DNA of 64,000 nt from UBA7803 sp041690675 (GCA_041690675.1 JAWLGU010000007.1:1-64000); one strand, 5' to 3'. Counted from the stretch's first letter, positions 25,678 to 34,077 are shown. The notes: a model not told the origin generated them from the sequence alone. Translations and numbers: made by a program.

Positions 25678-27489
25678 TCACGGTGTGACTGCGCGCTGCA
25701 GCACCGCACTGTCTACCAGCACCCTGCTCGAGTTGAACCACTTGATGTGATCGCCATCGATCACGGTGTAGAACCCGGCCCGCTCGCCCCACGACCACGT
25801 CTGCCACTGCCGGTACCAGAACTCTCCCTCCACCCACCAGCGACCGCTGTCGCAGTCCTCATCCTGATGGCCCGCCTTCCCCACCATACGCCCGCCGGGC
25901 ATGAGATCGATGGTGCAGGGATCGCCGTAGATGGTCCGGTGCAGCAATCGAGCGCCGGACAGCGCGCGCATCAGGGCGGCTCCGGTGAGCCACTCGCCCG
26001 AAGCGTCCTCCAGGCGTACCGGAGCCTCCGGTCCCGCCTCCCGGATCAATGCCGCCAACCGCGCCACCCCCGGCCGGATCATTTCCAGCGGCAGATTGGT
26101 GATGCCCATGCGGAAACAGTTGCGGGGGGCGTCGTCGTCTCCCGCGTAGTAGTGGCCCACCGGCTCGATGAGGATACCGCGCCGGGCAGCTTCCTCAGCG
26201 AGGGCCCCCACGTCGAGCCCCTCGCATCCCCGCACCCAGTACGCGGTGCCACCTTTCGCCGGGGTCGAAACGATGGCGGTGGGCAGGTAGTGGTTCAGGG
26301 CGTCGCGCAGCTCGAGCCAGCGCTGCCGGAAGGTCTCACGCGCCCGCCGCAGCAGGCTGTCGTAATGGCCAAGTGACAGGAAGAAGGCGGCGGTGCGCTG
26401 ATCGTTCAGCGGCGCGTAGCGCAGCATCAGGCGCCGCAGCGCCCGCAGCTCGCGGATCACCTCCCGATTCGCCACCACGAACCCGAGCCGAAGCGCCGGT
26501 GCGAGGGCTTTCGACAGCGCCGAAACGTAGATCACTCGATCGGAGCCGTCGAGGCTGCGAAGCGCGGGCTGCGGGTAACCCAGGTAGTTGCTCTCGCCTT
26601 CGACGTCGTCCTCGAGGATGACGAAGTCCCGCTCCGCGGCCCGGGTCAGTAGCGCACGCCGGCGTTCCAGGGACATGGTCACCGCCGTGGGAACCTGGTG
26701 GCTGGGGGTCACGCACACCAGGTCCACGGAGTCCAGCCGCTCGTCCACCACGAGCCCCGCCTCGTCCACGGGCTGATGGTGAAGGTCGGCACCGAACTGA
26801 AGCAGAAGCTGGCGGGTGTCCGGATGGCTGGGTGACTCCACCGCGACGCGCACATTCGCGTCTACCAGGAGCTGCGCGACGAGGAACAACGCCTGCTGCG
26901 CCCCCACGGTCACCATCACCTGATCGGCATCGGCGTGTATCCCCCGCGCCGGCAGAATCTTCGACCGAATCTCGTCGATGAGCATGGGGTCGTCGCTGGA
27001 GTCCGCCTGGACGCTCCAGTCGTTGATCTCGCGCACGCCCAAGGCAAGGCGGGTCGCTTCTCGCCATTCGGCCACCGGATACAGGGACGGGTCGAAGGGG
27101 CCGTCGATGAACTGATACGGGTAGCGGTCCCGGTCATTGCTGAAGCGCTGGAACGGCGGCGCCGTATACCGGTGGCGGAAGCGCCGTTGCCACTGCGGCG
27201 CCGCCTGGGGCGCCGCCCGTTCCACGCCGGGGCCGGCTCGAAGCTCCAGAGCCCGCCCGTCCACATAGACGCCACTACGCTCCCGCGCCACCAGGTATCC
27301 CTCCTCCATGAGGCGCTGGTACGCCAGTGTCACGGTATTGCGCGCGACCCCGAGCTGAGCGGCGAGCTTGCGGCTGGACGGCAGGCGCCGGCCCGGCGGC
27401 AAAGCGCCGCACGATACCGCTTCCACCAGCTTCTGGCGAATCTGGTGCTGCAAACTCAACGTGCTGCGCGGATCGAGATAGATGAGCAT
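25678..27489 (-). CDS. MocR-type PLP-dependent transcriptional regulator with an extra C-terminal domain
   Basis: Starting at ATG 27489, the product has 603 residues. A GntR winged helix (about 1-75: LIYLDPRSTLSLQHQIRQ, RRLPSSRKLAAQLGVARNTV) is joined to a fold-type I aminotransferase domain (about 110-490). The PLP lysine lies in YVSALSKALAPALRLGF and the Asp-type contacts in VILEDDVEGE. MocR proteins usually end here (450-500 residues). This one adds about 105 residues with a Trp-rich beta pattern (YGDPCTIDLMPGGRM, GRWWVEGEFWYRQWQ, FYTVIDGDHIKWF) that resembles small lipocalin-like DUFs. Two similar 33-bp sites follow it. It likely senses an amino-acid-like ligand through PLP and controls the hydrolase and receptor operons. 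Confidence 0.93.
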   Translation of the reverse strand: MLIYLDPRSTLSLQHQIRQKLVEAVSCGALPPGRRLPSSRKLAAQLGVARNTVTLAYQRLMEEGYLVARERSGVYVDGRALELRAGPGVERAAPQAAPQWQRRFRHRYTAPPFQRFSNDRDRYPYQFIDGPFDPSLYPVAEWREATRLALGVREINDWSVQADSSDDPMLIDEIRSKILPARGIHADADQVMVTVGAQQALFLVAQLLVDANVRVAVESPSHPDTRQLLLQFGADLHHQPVDEAGLVVDERLDSVDLVCVTPSHQVPTAVTMSLERRRALLTRAAERDFVILEDDVEGESNYLGYPQPALRSLDGSDRVIYVSALSKALAPALRLGFVVANREVIRELRALRRLMLRYAPLNDQRTAAFFLSLGHYDSLLRRARETFRQRWLELRDALNHYLPTAIVSTPAKGGTAYWVRGCEGLDVGALAEEAARRGILIEPVGHYYAGDDDAPRNCFRMGITNLPLEMIRPGVARLAALIREAGPEAPVRLEDASGEWLTGAALMRALSGARLLHRTIYGDPCTIDLMPGGRMVGKAGHQDEDCDSGRWWVEGEFWYRQWQTWSWGERAGFYTVIDGDHIKWFNSSRVLVDSAVLQRAVTP

Positions 27490-27620
27490 CCCGCCCCCTG
27501 CTCCCCGTGCGCCGCCACCGAGGGGCGCTGCGTGCGCCGAGGTTACCGGCGCCGAACCGCCGTTCCAAGCCCGGAGCCGCGCTTGCGCGTCGCCCCCGCG
27601 CAACCGATCATCGGCGGATC

Positions 27621-29282
27621 ATGAAGATACAGTCGTTCACGGGCCTGACCGGTGCGGCGGCGCTGCTCCTCGCCGGCTCGAGCTGGGGCTCCGCCACCGG
27701 GGCACCGAACGCCGTGGACCTGATCGTTCACGACGCCCACATTCTCACGCTGGACGCCAACGACACCCGGGCAACCGCCATGGCGGTGCTGGGCGAACGG
27801 ATCGTGGCGGTGGGTGACGAATCGCTGCTCGCGCGTTACCGGGGCCGGCAGACCCTCGATCTGGATGGCCGCACCGTCATGCCGGGGTTCGTCGATTCGC
27901 ACATTCACGTGAGCGGGCATCCCCGCTGGTACGTCCCTCTGGAGGACGTAACGTCCGTGGCCGAGATCCGTGAACGGGTGGCAGCGAAGGCCAAGGCGCT
28001 CGGCCCGGGCGCCTGGATCACCGGATACGGCTGGTCGGAGGATACCCTGCAGGAGGGGCGCCGGCCGTCGATCCGCGACCTGGACGAAGCAGCGCCGCAC
28101 AACCCAGTGGTTCTCACCCGGGCCGGCGGACACAGCGCGGTGGCATCGAGCCTCGCCTTCGATCGGGCTGGCATCGATGCCTCGACTCCGGACCCGGCCC
28201 GCGGCGTCATCGAGCACGACGACCAGGGGCGCCTGAACGGCATCATCCGCGAGCGTCACGACCTTTTGCTGGCCCAGGTGCCGAAGCCACGTCCGGAAAC
28301 CCTGCGGCCGAGCCTGATCGAGCAACTCCAGGCGTTGTTCCGCCATGGCATCACCTCCATCGTGCAGGCTGCCGACAGCATCGAGCACTATGCCGAATGG
28401 CAGGCTGTCTATGCCGAGCACCGGGGCCGCCTGCCACGGGCAGCGGTGCAGGTGGCCTGGGAGGGCCGCGACGCCATGAAGGCGTTCGGTCACCGCAGCG
28501 GCGACGGCGATCACCACTTGCGCCTGGGTGCCGTCAAGGTCTTCGTCGACGGAGGCTTCACCGGACCGGCCGCCTTCACCAAGGCTCCCTACGAGGGGCA
28601 GCCCGACTACCGCGGCAAGCTGAACCGTTCACCCGACGAGCTGCGTGGGCTCATCCTGGAGGCCCACCGGGCGGGCTGGCAACTGGGCATCCACGCCATC
28701 GGCGACGCCGCCATCGAGCTCACGGTGACCGATCTGACGGCAGCTCTCGACGCCCATCCGCGCCCGGATCACCGCCATTACCTCAATCACTTCACCATGA
28801 TGCCGAGCCGATCCACCATGGAGACCATGGCCCGCTACGGCATCGCCATCACCCAGCAGCCGAACTTCACCCATACCCTGGAGGGCCGCTACCTCGCGAA
28901 CCTCGACCCGCAGCGGGTGGCGACCATCAACTCTTTGCGCACTCCCATGCGCCTGGGCATCCACTCGGCCATCTCCAGCGACATACTGCCCATCGGCCCG
29001 ACCGTGGGTCTCTACGCCGCGGTGACACGTCGCGGCCTCAGTGGGCGGGTACTGGGCGCGGACGAGCGCATCGGGATGGCACAGGCGCTGCGGGCGTATA
29101 CGGTGGCCGGCGCCTGGCTGACCCGCGAGGAGAACCACAAGGGCACTCTGGAGCCCGGCAAGCTCGCCGACTTCATCGTGCTTTCAGCGGATCCGCTCCA
29201 GCAGAGCGGCCAGGACATCCTCCGGCTCTCCGTCCTGGAAACCTGGCTCGGTGGGCGGCGCGTGTTCGCCGCGGGCCGGTGA
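27621..29282 (+). CDS. YtcJ-type amidohydrolase (metal-dependent, probably exported)
   Basis: This 553-residue protein has an N-terminal signal-like segment (TGLTGAAALLLAGSSWGSAT), then the amidohydrolase_3 fold. Metal-binding HxH lies in GFVDSHIHVSGH (about 94-104), with further His in LGIHAIGDAAIE and HYLNHFTMMPS and Asp in SAISSDILPIG. It ends with GTLEPGKLADFIVL typical of the family. YtcJ-like enzymes hydrolyse N-substituted or cyclic amides. It starts 132 bases from the divergent MocR gene (27490-27620 between the starts), so it may be part of the same catabolic module. No copy of the 33-bp site was seen in that interval. Confidence 0.92.
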   Translation: MKIQSFTGLTGAAALLLAGSSWGSATGAPNAVDLIVHDAHILTLDANDTRATAMAVLGERIVAVGDESLLARYRGRQTLDLDGRTVMPGFVDSHIHVSGHPRWYVPLEDVTSVAEIRERVAAKAKALGPGAWITGYGWSEDTLQEGRRPSIRDLDEAAPHNPVVLTRAGGHSAVASSLAFDRAGIDASTPDPARGVIEHDDQGRLNGIIRERHDLLLAQVPKPRPETLRPSLIEQLQALFRHGITSIVQAADSIEHYAEWQAVYAEHRGRLPRAAVQVAWEGRDAMKAFGHRSGDGDHHLRLGAVKVFVDGGFTGPAAFTKAPYEGQPDYRGKLNRSPDELRGLILEAHRAGWQLGIHAIGDAAIELTVTDLTAALDAHPRPDHRHYLNHFTMMPSRSTMETMARYGIAITQQPNFTHTLEGRYLANLDPQRVATINSLRTPMRLGIHSAISSDILPIGPTVGLYAAVTRRGLSGRVLGADERIGMAQALRAYTVAGAWLTREENHKGTLEPGKLADFIVLSADPLQQSGQDILRLSVLETWLGGRRVFAAGR

Positions 29283-29318
29283 TCGCCGGTGGCGCGGCGA
29301 CCCGGGGGATCGGCGAAA

Positions 29319-29336
29319 CCGTGATCCAGGTCACGG
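29319..29336. promoter_or_regulatory. CRP-like palindrome (GTGA-N6-TCAC)
   Basis: CCGTGATCCAGGTCACGG is a perfect 6-bp inverted repeat around six bases, matching the GTGA-N6-TCAC core of CRP/Vfr-family sites, although outer bases are G/C instead of A/T. It is 56 bases upstream of the GTG start at 29392. A bound CRP-type regulator is possible, but such 12-bp matches occur by chance in a GC-rich genome. Confidence 0.35.
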
Positions 29337-29391
29337 ACCGCGCGAGAAGCCATTCATAGCATCCTCTCATCAGGCACCCGAGGGTGGCGAA

Positions 29392-29748
29392 GTGAGAACC
29401 TTGGCTCGTTTCGAAGGCCGGCTGTTCGCGGAAGCCGGAATCCTGTTTCTCGTGGTCGAAGCCGACGTCGCCGCCGGCGTCGCGCGCGTGAGCTTCCGGC
29501 TGGAGGGCCAGACCCAGGTCCTCGAGCTGCCGCTCGCCGAAGTGGCCCGCCGCCTGTCCTCCGGCGGCGAGCTGAAGCTGGACAACCTGAACGGTCCGGT
29601 GGCGGCCAAGCGCATCGTGCGCAAGGGCGACGGCTGGTTCTTCGCGGCGCGGGAAGGCCTCATGGGGCCTTTCGACTCCGGGCAGGCGGCGCAGCGCGAG
29701 CTGGCGCGCCACGTGCTGTCCATGCAGAGCCCGACGGTCGCTCACTGA
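29392..29748 (+). CDS. Small conserved protein sharing the W/REG-GPF module
   Basis: This 118-residue soluble protein starts at GTG 29392 (AGGGTGG upstream), chosen because longer reading is arginine-rich noncoding sequence. The N-terminal half is beta-rich (ARFEGRLFAEAGILFLVVE, FRLEGQTQVLELPLAEV). The C-terminal half carries KGDGWFFAAREGLMGPFDS, which matches the core of the 107-residue protein at 13610-13933 (GAWFIATREG...GPF). The two may be paralogous small cytoplasmic proteins. It is followed, 80 bases on, by osmC with a sigma-54-like promoter between them. The function is unknown. Confidence 0.72.
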   Translation: MRTLARFEGRLFAEAGILFLVVEADVAAGVARVSFRLEGQTQVLELPLAEVARRLSSGGELKLDNLNGPVAAKRIVRKGDGWFFAAREGLMGPFDSGQAAQRELARHVLSMQSPTVAH

Positions 29749-29774
29749 CCGTCGGCTCGCCACCCCTCCGGTCG

Positions 29775-29791
29775 TTGGCCGCGTTCTTGCT
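29775..29791 (+). promoter_or_regulatory. Sigma-54 (-24/-12) type promoter before osmC
   Basis: TTGGCCGCGTTCTTGCT has TGGC at -24 and a full TTGC(T) at -12, with exactly ten bases between GG and GC. The predicted start near 29802 leaves a 27-base leader containing AAGGAGG before ATG 29829. The A and C of the -24 element (TGGCAC) are changed, so binding strength is uncertain. Confidence 0.5.
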
Positions 29792-29828
29792 GCAGGAAGA
29801 CTCTCGTCCGCAGCCAAGGAGGTGACGT

Positions 29829-30254
29829 ATGAAACGCAATGCGCGCGCACGTTGGCAGGGCGGCCTGAAGAACGGCCGGGGCACCCTCACCACCGACAGC
29901 AGCGTCCTGTCGGACACGCCCTACTCGTTCGCCACCCGATTCGAGAACGCCGCAGGGAGCAACCCCGAGGAGCTGATCGCGGCGGCCCACGCGGGATGCT
30001 TCTCGATGGCGCTGTCCATGATCCTCGGGGAAGCCGGCGTGGAGCCGGAGCAGATCGATACGCGTGCCACGGTCACCATCGAGCAGCAGGACGGCGGCTT
30101 CGCCATTCCCGCCGTCCATCTCGCGACCGAGGTGCGAGCGCCCGGGCTGGAGGAAGCGGCGTTCCGGGAAGCCGCCGAGCAGGCCAAGCTCGGTTGTCCG
30201 GTCAGCAAGGTCCTCAGGGCGGAGATCACGCTGGACGCGAAGCTGACCGGCTGA
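29829..30254 (+). CDS. osmC: OsmC-family peroxiredoxin
   Basis: This 141-residue protein has both catalytic cysteines: C in AAAHAGCFSMAL (about 58) and C in LGCPVSKVL (about 123). The usual N-terminal KRNARARWQGGLKNGRG is present. OsmC proteins reduce organic hydroperoxides in the cytoplasm and work as dimers; osmotic or stationary-phase induction is known in Escherichia coli. The start is ATG 29829 with a near-perfect AAGGAGGTG. A -24/-12 type promoter precedes it at 29775-29791. It is otherwise isolated, followed by a 3-methyladenine glycosylase gene 86 bases on. Confidence 0.94.
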   Translation: MKRNARARWQGGLKNGRGTLTTDSSVLSDTPYSFATRFENAAGSNPEELIAAAHAGCFSMALSMILGEAGVEPEQIDTRATVTIEQQDGGFAIPAVHLATEVRAPGLEEAAFREAAEQAKLGCPVSKVLRAEITLDAKLTG

Positions 30255-30340
30255 GGCGCCGGCGGCGTCCCCTGTGTCGGGCGGGCGGTGATGACGAGTA
30301 GAATGACCGCGCGAAACAGGACGACGTCAGGGGGTGGCGG

Positions 30341-30961
30341 GTGTCAGCGATGGGCGAAGCGGAGCAGCACCTGATGCGGGTATGTCCCGCCATGCGCAGG
30401 CACGTGCCGAATCACCCGCCGTACCCCGTCGCGTTTCGCCGTTTCAAGGATCCCTACCGGGCGCTCATCCGGGCCGTGGTCTATCAGCAGCTCTCCGGCA
30501 AGGCGGCCGCCACCATCTACGGCCGGCTCATGGCGGTGTACGGCAGGAGCCACCCCGACCCGGCGACGCTCCTGGAGACGCCGGACGAGCGGCTGCGCGG
30601 CGCCGGCTTGTCGCGGCAGAAGATCGCGGCCGTGAAGGACATCGCGCAGAAGCGCCTCGACGGGGTGATTCCTCATCACCGGACCGTCGTCCGCTTGCCC
30701 GACGAGGAGATCATCGGCCGGCTCACCGCCGTGCGTGGCGTGGGCCGCTGGACGGTGGAGATGTATCTCATCTTCTCGCTGGGGCGGCCCGACGTGCTAC
30801 CGGTGGACGATCTCGGCGTGCGTAAAGGGGCGGAGAAGTTGCTCGACCGTCCGCTCACCCCGAAGGAGCTCGGCGCCTACGGCGAGCGCTGGGCGCCCTG
30901 GCGCTCCGCTGCCGCCTGGCACTGCTGGCGGGCCGTGGAGACGGTTGTGATGGCGTCCTGA
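30341..30961 (+). CDS. AlkA-type DNA-3-methyladenine glycosylase
   Basis: This 206-residue enzyme starts at GTG 30341; ATG 30350 is an alternative. It contains the HhH-GPD fold: helices QQLSGKAAATIYGRL, then the hairpin LTAVRGVGRWTVEMYLIF with catalytic Asp in LPVDDLGVRKG. It lacks the N-terminal TBP-like domain of Escherichia coli AlkA, as is common for the short type. The role is removal of alkylated purines from DNA at the start of base-excision repair. It is convergent with the YceI gene, with 23 bases between stops. Confidence 0.93.
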   Translation: MSAMGEAEQHLMRVCPAMRRHVPNHPPYPVAFRRFKDPYRALIRAVVYQQLSGKAAATIYGRLMAVYGRSHPDPATLLETPDERLRGAGLSRQKIAAVKDIAQKRLDGVIPHHRTVVRLPDEEIIGRLTAVRGVGRWTVEMYLIFSLGRPDVLPVDDLGVRKGAEKLLDRPLTPKELGAYGERWAPWRSAAAWHCWRAVETVVMAS

Positions 30962-30984
30962 GCGGAGCCGTCGGCGGCGGAGCT

Positions 30985-31665
30985 TCAGTGCGACGCCGCC
31001 GCATCCGCGAGGGGCGGGCCGCTGAACTCGGCCTCTATGATCACCTGCACCTCGTCGCCGACCCCCAGCGTGGTGCCGGGCTCGGGGATACCGAAGGTCA
31101 TGCCGTACTCCGACCGCCGCAGCGTGCCCCGCGCGGAGAAGCCGATGCGCGCGCTGGGGTCCATGGGATGGCCCGCGTAGCCGCCGTTGAAGGTGGCCTC
31201 CAAAGCCATGGGCCGAGCCACGCCGCGCAGGGTGAGCTCGCCGTCGATGCGGGCGGTGTTGGCGCCGGTGAGCACCACATCCTTCGAGCGGAAGATCATC
31301 TGCGGATGCTCCTCGGCATCGAGCCACTCCTCGCCGAGGAGCTGGGCGTTGAAATCCAACTGCTCGGGGAAGGGAAAGTCGGTCTCGAGGGATCGGGCAT
31401 CCACCGTGGCCATCAGCCGGGCGGCGGCCGGCTTCCGGGGATCGAACCGAAGCTCGGCGTCGAAGCGGGTGAAACGCGCCGTGTACATGGAAAACCCCAG
31501 GTGATCGACGCGGAAGATCAGGCTCGCGTGGGACGGGTCGAGCCGGTAGGCGCCCCCCGGCACGTCGGGCGCCAGGTCCGCCACGCCGGGGGCCGCGGCG
31601 GCGGGCACCGGGCCGAGCAGGATCAGCGGGATCAGGGCGCAGGTCGCGAGCAGAGTCGTCTTCAC
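30985..31665 (-). CDS. YceI-family periplasmic lipid-binding protein
   Basis: This 226-residue protein starts at GTG 31665 (GGAG eight bases upstream), which gives a signal peptide (LLATCALIPLILLGPVPAAAA) cleaved near residue 25. The lipocalin-like YceI fold follows: YRLDPSHASLIFRVDHLGFS, YTARFTRFDAELRFDP, LRGVARPMALEATFNG and RRSEYGMTFGIPEPGT. YceI proteins bind polyisoprenoids or quinones in the periplasm and sometimes partner with a cytochrome b561, which is not seen here. Divergent from the Asp-box protein gene, with a 180-base spacer that has no further signals. Confidence 0.93.
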   Translation of the reverse strand: MKTTLLATCALIPLILLGPVPAAAAPGVADLAPDVPGGAYRLDPSHASLIFRVDHLGFSMYTARFTRFDAELRFDPRKPAAARLMATVDARSLETDFPFPEQLDFNAQLLGEEWLDAEEHPQMIFRSKDVVLTGANTARIDGELTLRGVARPMALEATFNGGYAGHPMDPSARIGFSARGTLRRSEYGMTFGIPEPGTTLGVGDEVQVIIEAEFSGPPLADAAASH

Positions 31666-31845
31666 AGCAGGGCTCCAGGTTCCGTTCACATACCCGATGA
31701 TCGTACGAGCGCCGCCGAATTCGACAACCGCGGCCCCGATGGCACGGCTCGAGCCCAATCCGCCGCCGGCGGGGAGGTGCTCTTCTGTCGATTTGCGCCT
31801 AAGCTGGACGACCAACGGGTACCACTTGCGATCGGTGAGGTCAGC

Positions 31846-33048
31846 ATGAGCGGAATTCGTGTCCTCGTCGGCACCCGTAAGGGCGCCTTCATCATCACGG
31901 CGGACGGTACGCGCCGCGACTGGTCGGTGACCGGGCCGCACTTCGCGGGCTGGGAGGTCTACCACATGAAAGGGTCCCCGGTGGACCCGGACCGGATCTA
32001 CGCCTCCCAGACCAGCAGCTGGTTCGGCCAGATCATTCAGCGCTCCAGCGACGGCGGAACCACCTGGGAGCAGCCGGGCCTCGGGCCGGGCGACATGCCG
32101 AGCTTCGACGCTCCGCCGGAAGACGGCGGCATGCCCCCCAAGGCCCCCAACCGCTTCGTCTACGACACGTCTGCGGAAACCGGCAAGCCGCTCACCACCC
32201 ACCAGTGGTACGACGGCACCCAGCACCCGTGGGAGTTCGCCCGGGTGTGGCACCTGGAGCCGTCGCTCAGCGACCCCGACGTGGTCTACGCCGGGGTGGA
32301 GGACGCGGCGCTGTTCCGCTCCACGAACGGCGGCGAGTCGTGGCACGAGCTCGCCGGCCTGCGCGGCCACGGCACCGGACCCGACTGGCAGCCGGGCGCC
32401 GGCGGCCTGTGCCTGCACACCATCCTGCTCGATCCGCAGAACACGGAGCGCATGTTCGTCGCCATCTCGTCGGCGGGCGCGTTCCGCACCGACGACGGCG
32501 GCCAGAGCTGGCGTCCCATCAACCGGGGCCTGGTGTCCGAGTACATCCCGAACCCCACCGCGGAGGTGGGCCACTGCGTTCACTGCCTCACCATGCACCC
32601 GGCCCGCCCGGACGTGCTCTACATGCAGAAGCACTGGGACGTGATGCGCAGCGACGACGGCGGCGATTCGTGGCACGAGGTGAGCGGCAATCTGCCGAGC
32701 GACTTCGGCTTCCCCATCGGCGTGCACGCCCACGAGCCCGAGACCGTCTACGTGGTGCCCATCAAGAGCGATTCGGAGCACTACCCGCCCGACGGCCGGC
32801 TGCGGGTCTACCGCAGCCGCAGCGGTGGCCACGAATGGGAGGCCCTCACCGAAGGCCTGCCCCAGGCGAACTGCTACGTGAACGTGCTGCGGGACGCCAT
32901 GGCCGTGGACGCGCTCGATCCCTGCGGCATCTACTTCGGCACCACCGGCGGGCAGGTGTACGCGTCGGCGGACGGCGGCGACCATTGGGCGCCCATCGTC
33001 CGCGACCTGCCTCCCGTGCTGTCGGTGGAAGTACAGACCCTCTCATGA
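31846..33048 (+). CDS. Asp-box (BNR) beta-propeller protein, sialidase-like fold
   Basis: This 400-residue protein starts at ATG 31846 (GTGAGG upstream). Six Asp-box-type SxDGGxxW units are visible: SSDGGTTWEQ, STNGGESWHE, TDDGGQSWRP, SDDGGDSWHE, SRSGGHEWEA and SADGGDHWAP, so it should fold as a six-bladed or similar propeller. It has no signal peptide. Such proteins are annotated as exo-alpha-sialidase-like, but the catalytic residues of sialidases (Arg triad, Tyr) are not evident, so a binding or scaffold role fits better. Its stop overlaps the MoaD/ThiS-like gene by four bases (ATGA), and the two are probably translated together. Confidence 0.85.
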   Translation: MSGIRVLVGTRKGAFIITADGTRRDWSVTGPHFAGWEVYHMKGSPVDPDRIYASQTSSWFGQIIQRSSDGGTTWEQPGLGPGDMPSFDAPPEDGGMPPKAPNRFVYDTSAETGKPLTTHQWYDGTQHPWEFARVWHLEPSLSDPDVVYAGVEDAALFRSTNGGESWHELAGLRGHGTGPDWQPGAGGLCLHTILLDPQNTERMFVAISSAGAFRTDDGGQSWRPINRGLVSEYIPNPTAEVGHCVHCLTMHPARPDVLYMQKHWDVMRSDDGGDSWHEVSGNLPSDFGFPIGVHAHEPETVYVVPIKSDSEHYPPDGRLRVYRSRSGGHEWEALTEGLPQANCYVNVLRDAMAVDALDPCGIYFGTTGGQVYASADGGDHWAPIVRDLPPVLSVEVQTLS

Positions 33049-33341
33049 TCCGGGTGATCCTGCCGCACCAGCTGCAGACCCTGGCCAAGGCGGATCGGGA
33101 GGTGTGCGTCGACGTCGGGGGCCCGGTGACCCAGCGCGCCGTGCTCGACGCGCTGGAGGCCGCCTATCCCGCGCTGCGCGGCACCATCCGCGATGGCGAA
33201 TCGGGCCAGCGCCGCCCCAGGGTGCGGATCTTCGCCTGCAACGAGGACGTCTCCCACGACCCGCCCGATGCGCCGCTGCCGGAGGCCGTCGCCTCGGGGG
33301 CGGAGCCGCTGTTCATCCTCGGGGCCATCTCCGGGGGCTGA
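33045..33341 (+). CDS. MoaD/ThiS-family ubiquitin-like protein
   Basis: This 98-residue protein starts at ATG 33045, overlapping the previous stop by four bases. It has the beta-grasp pattern (MIRVILPHQLQTLAK, VTQRAVLDALEAAYP) and ends in Gly-Gly (ISGG), as needed for adenylation and thiocarboxylate formation in sulfur carriers. The basic-acidic middle segment (GESGQRRPRVRIFACNEDVS) is an insertion relative to minimal MoaD. No MoaE or ThiG gene is beside it; the fixed partner is the Asp-box propeller. Its sulfur acceptor is unknown. Confidence 0.85.
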   Translation: MIRVILPHQLQTLAKADREVCVDVGGPVTQRAVLDALEAAYPALRGTIRDGESGQRRPRVRIFACNEDVSHDPPDAPLPEAVASGAEPLFILGAISGG

Positions 33342-33350
33342 GCGGGTGGA

Positions 33351-34067
33351 ATGAGCGCGTTGCCGCGCCCCATCCGATGCCCGCCCTGGCGCCGTGCGCG
33401 CGGCCGGCTCTTGGCGCTGGCGCTGCTCGCCGTCCTGAGCTCCGTCCCCGCCGCGGGGGCGGAAACTCCGCTGATCGGGCGGGTGCAGCACGTAGCCGAC
33501 GGCGACACCCTGACGGTGAAGACCGACCGGGCGCGCTACCGCATTCGCCTCCACGAGATCGACGCGCCCGAGCACCGTCAGCCCGGGAGCCGCGAAGCCC
33601 GCCAGGCCCTGGCGGGCAAGGTGGAGGGCAAGTACGTGCGGGTGGAGGTGGAGACGGTGGACGACTACGGCCGCACGGTGGGCAAGGTCTGGCTCGGCAA
33701 CCGGGACATCAATCGCGAGCTGGTCCGGGAAGGGCACGCCTGGGCCTATCGCCGATACCTCCAGGACGATTCCCTGCTCGCGGACGAGCGCGCGGCGCGG
33801 CAAGCCGGCCGGGGCCTATGGGCCGCATCGGACCCGGTGCCCCCCTGGCAGTGGCGGCAGACGGCCCGGGCGGGCAATGGCCGGAAGGGAGACGCCGCCC
33901 CCGGCGGCTGCGCCATCAAGGGCAACATCAACCGGCGCGGTGACCGCATCTACCACCGCCCCGGCGACCGGCACTACGGCGAAACCCGCATCGACACCTC
34001 CCGGGGCGAGCGGTGGTTCTGCTCCGCCGAGGAGGCCGAGCGGGCGGGATGGCGGCGACCGCGATGA
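33351..34067 (+). CDS. Secreted thermonuclease (SNase-fold)
   Basis: This 238-residue protein starts at ATG 33351, with a basic N-terminus and hydrophobic core (LLALALLAVLSSVPAAGA) giving a signal peptide cleaved near residue 37. The staphylococcal nuclease domain (about 43-165) has HVADGDTLTVKT, RIRLHEIDAPEHRQ and DDYGRTVGKVWLG, with the catalytic Arg and Glu in place. A C-terminal Cys-containing domain (CAIKGNINRRG, IYHRPGDRHY, ERWFCSAEEAERAGWR) is the excalibur-like part found in secreted members. It cleaves nucleic acid in the periplasm or outside. It is 9 bases after the MoaD-like gene, perhaps in one transcript. Confidence 0.9.
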   Translation: MSALPRPIRCPPWRRARGRLLALALLAVLSSVPAAGAETPLIGRVQHVADGDTLTVKTDRARYRIRLHEIDAPEHRQPGSREARQALAGKVEGKYVRVEVETVDDYGRTVGKVWLGNRDINRELVREGHAWAYRRYLQDDSLLADERAARQAGRGLWAASDPVPPWQWRQTARAGNGRKGDAAPGGCAIKGNINRRGDRIYHRPGDRHYGETRIDTSRGERWFCSAEEAERAGWRRPR

Positions 34068-34077
34068 ACGCCGCGAG

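Noticed and set aside
30988..31845. N-terminal extension of the Asp-box protein to 686 residues
   Set aside because: The extension is antisense to the YceI gene and has no domain, and ATG 31846 has its own RBS.
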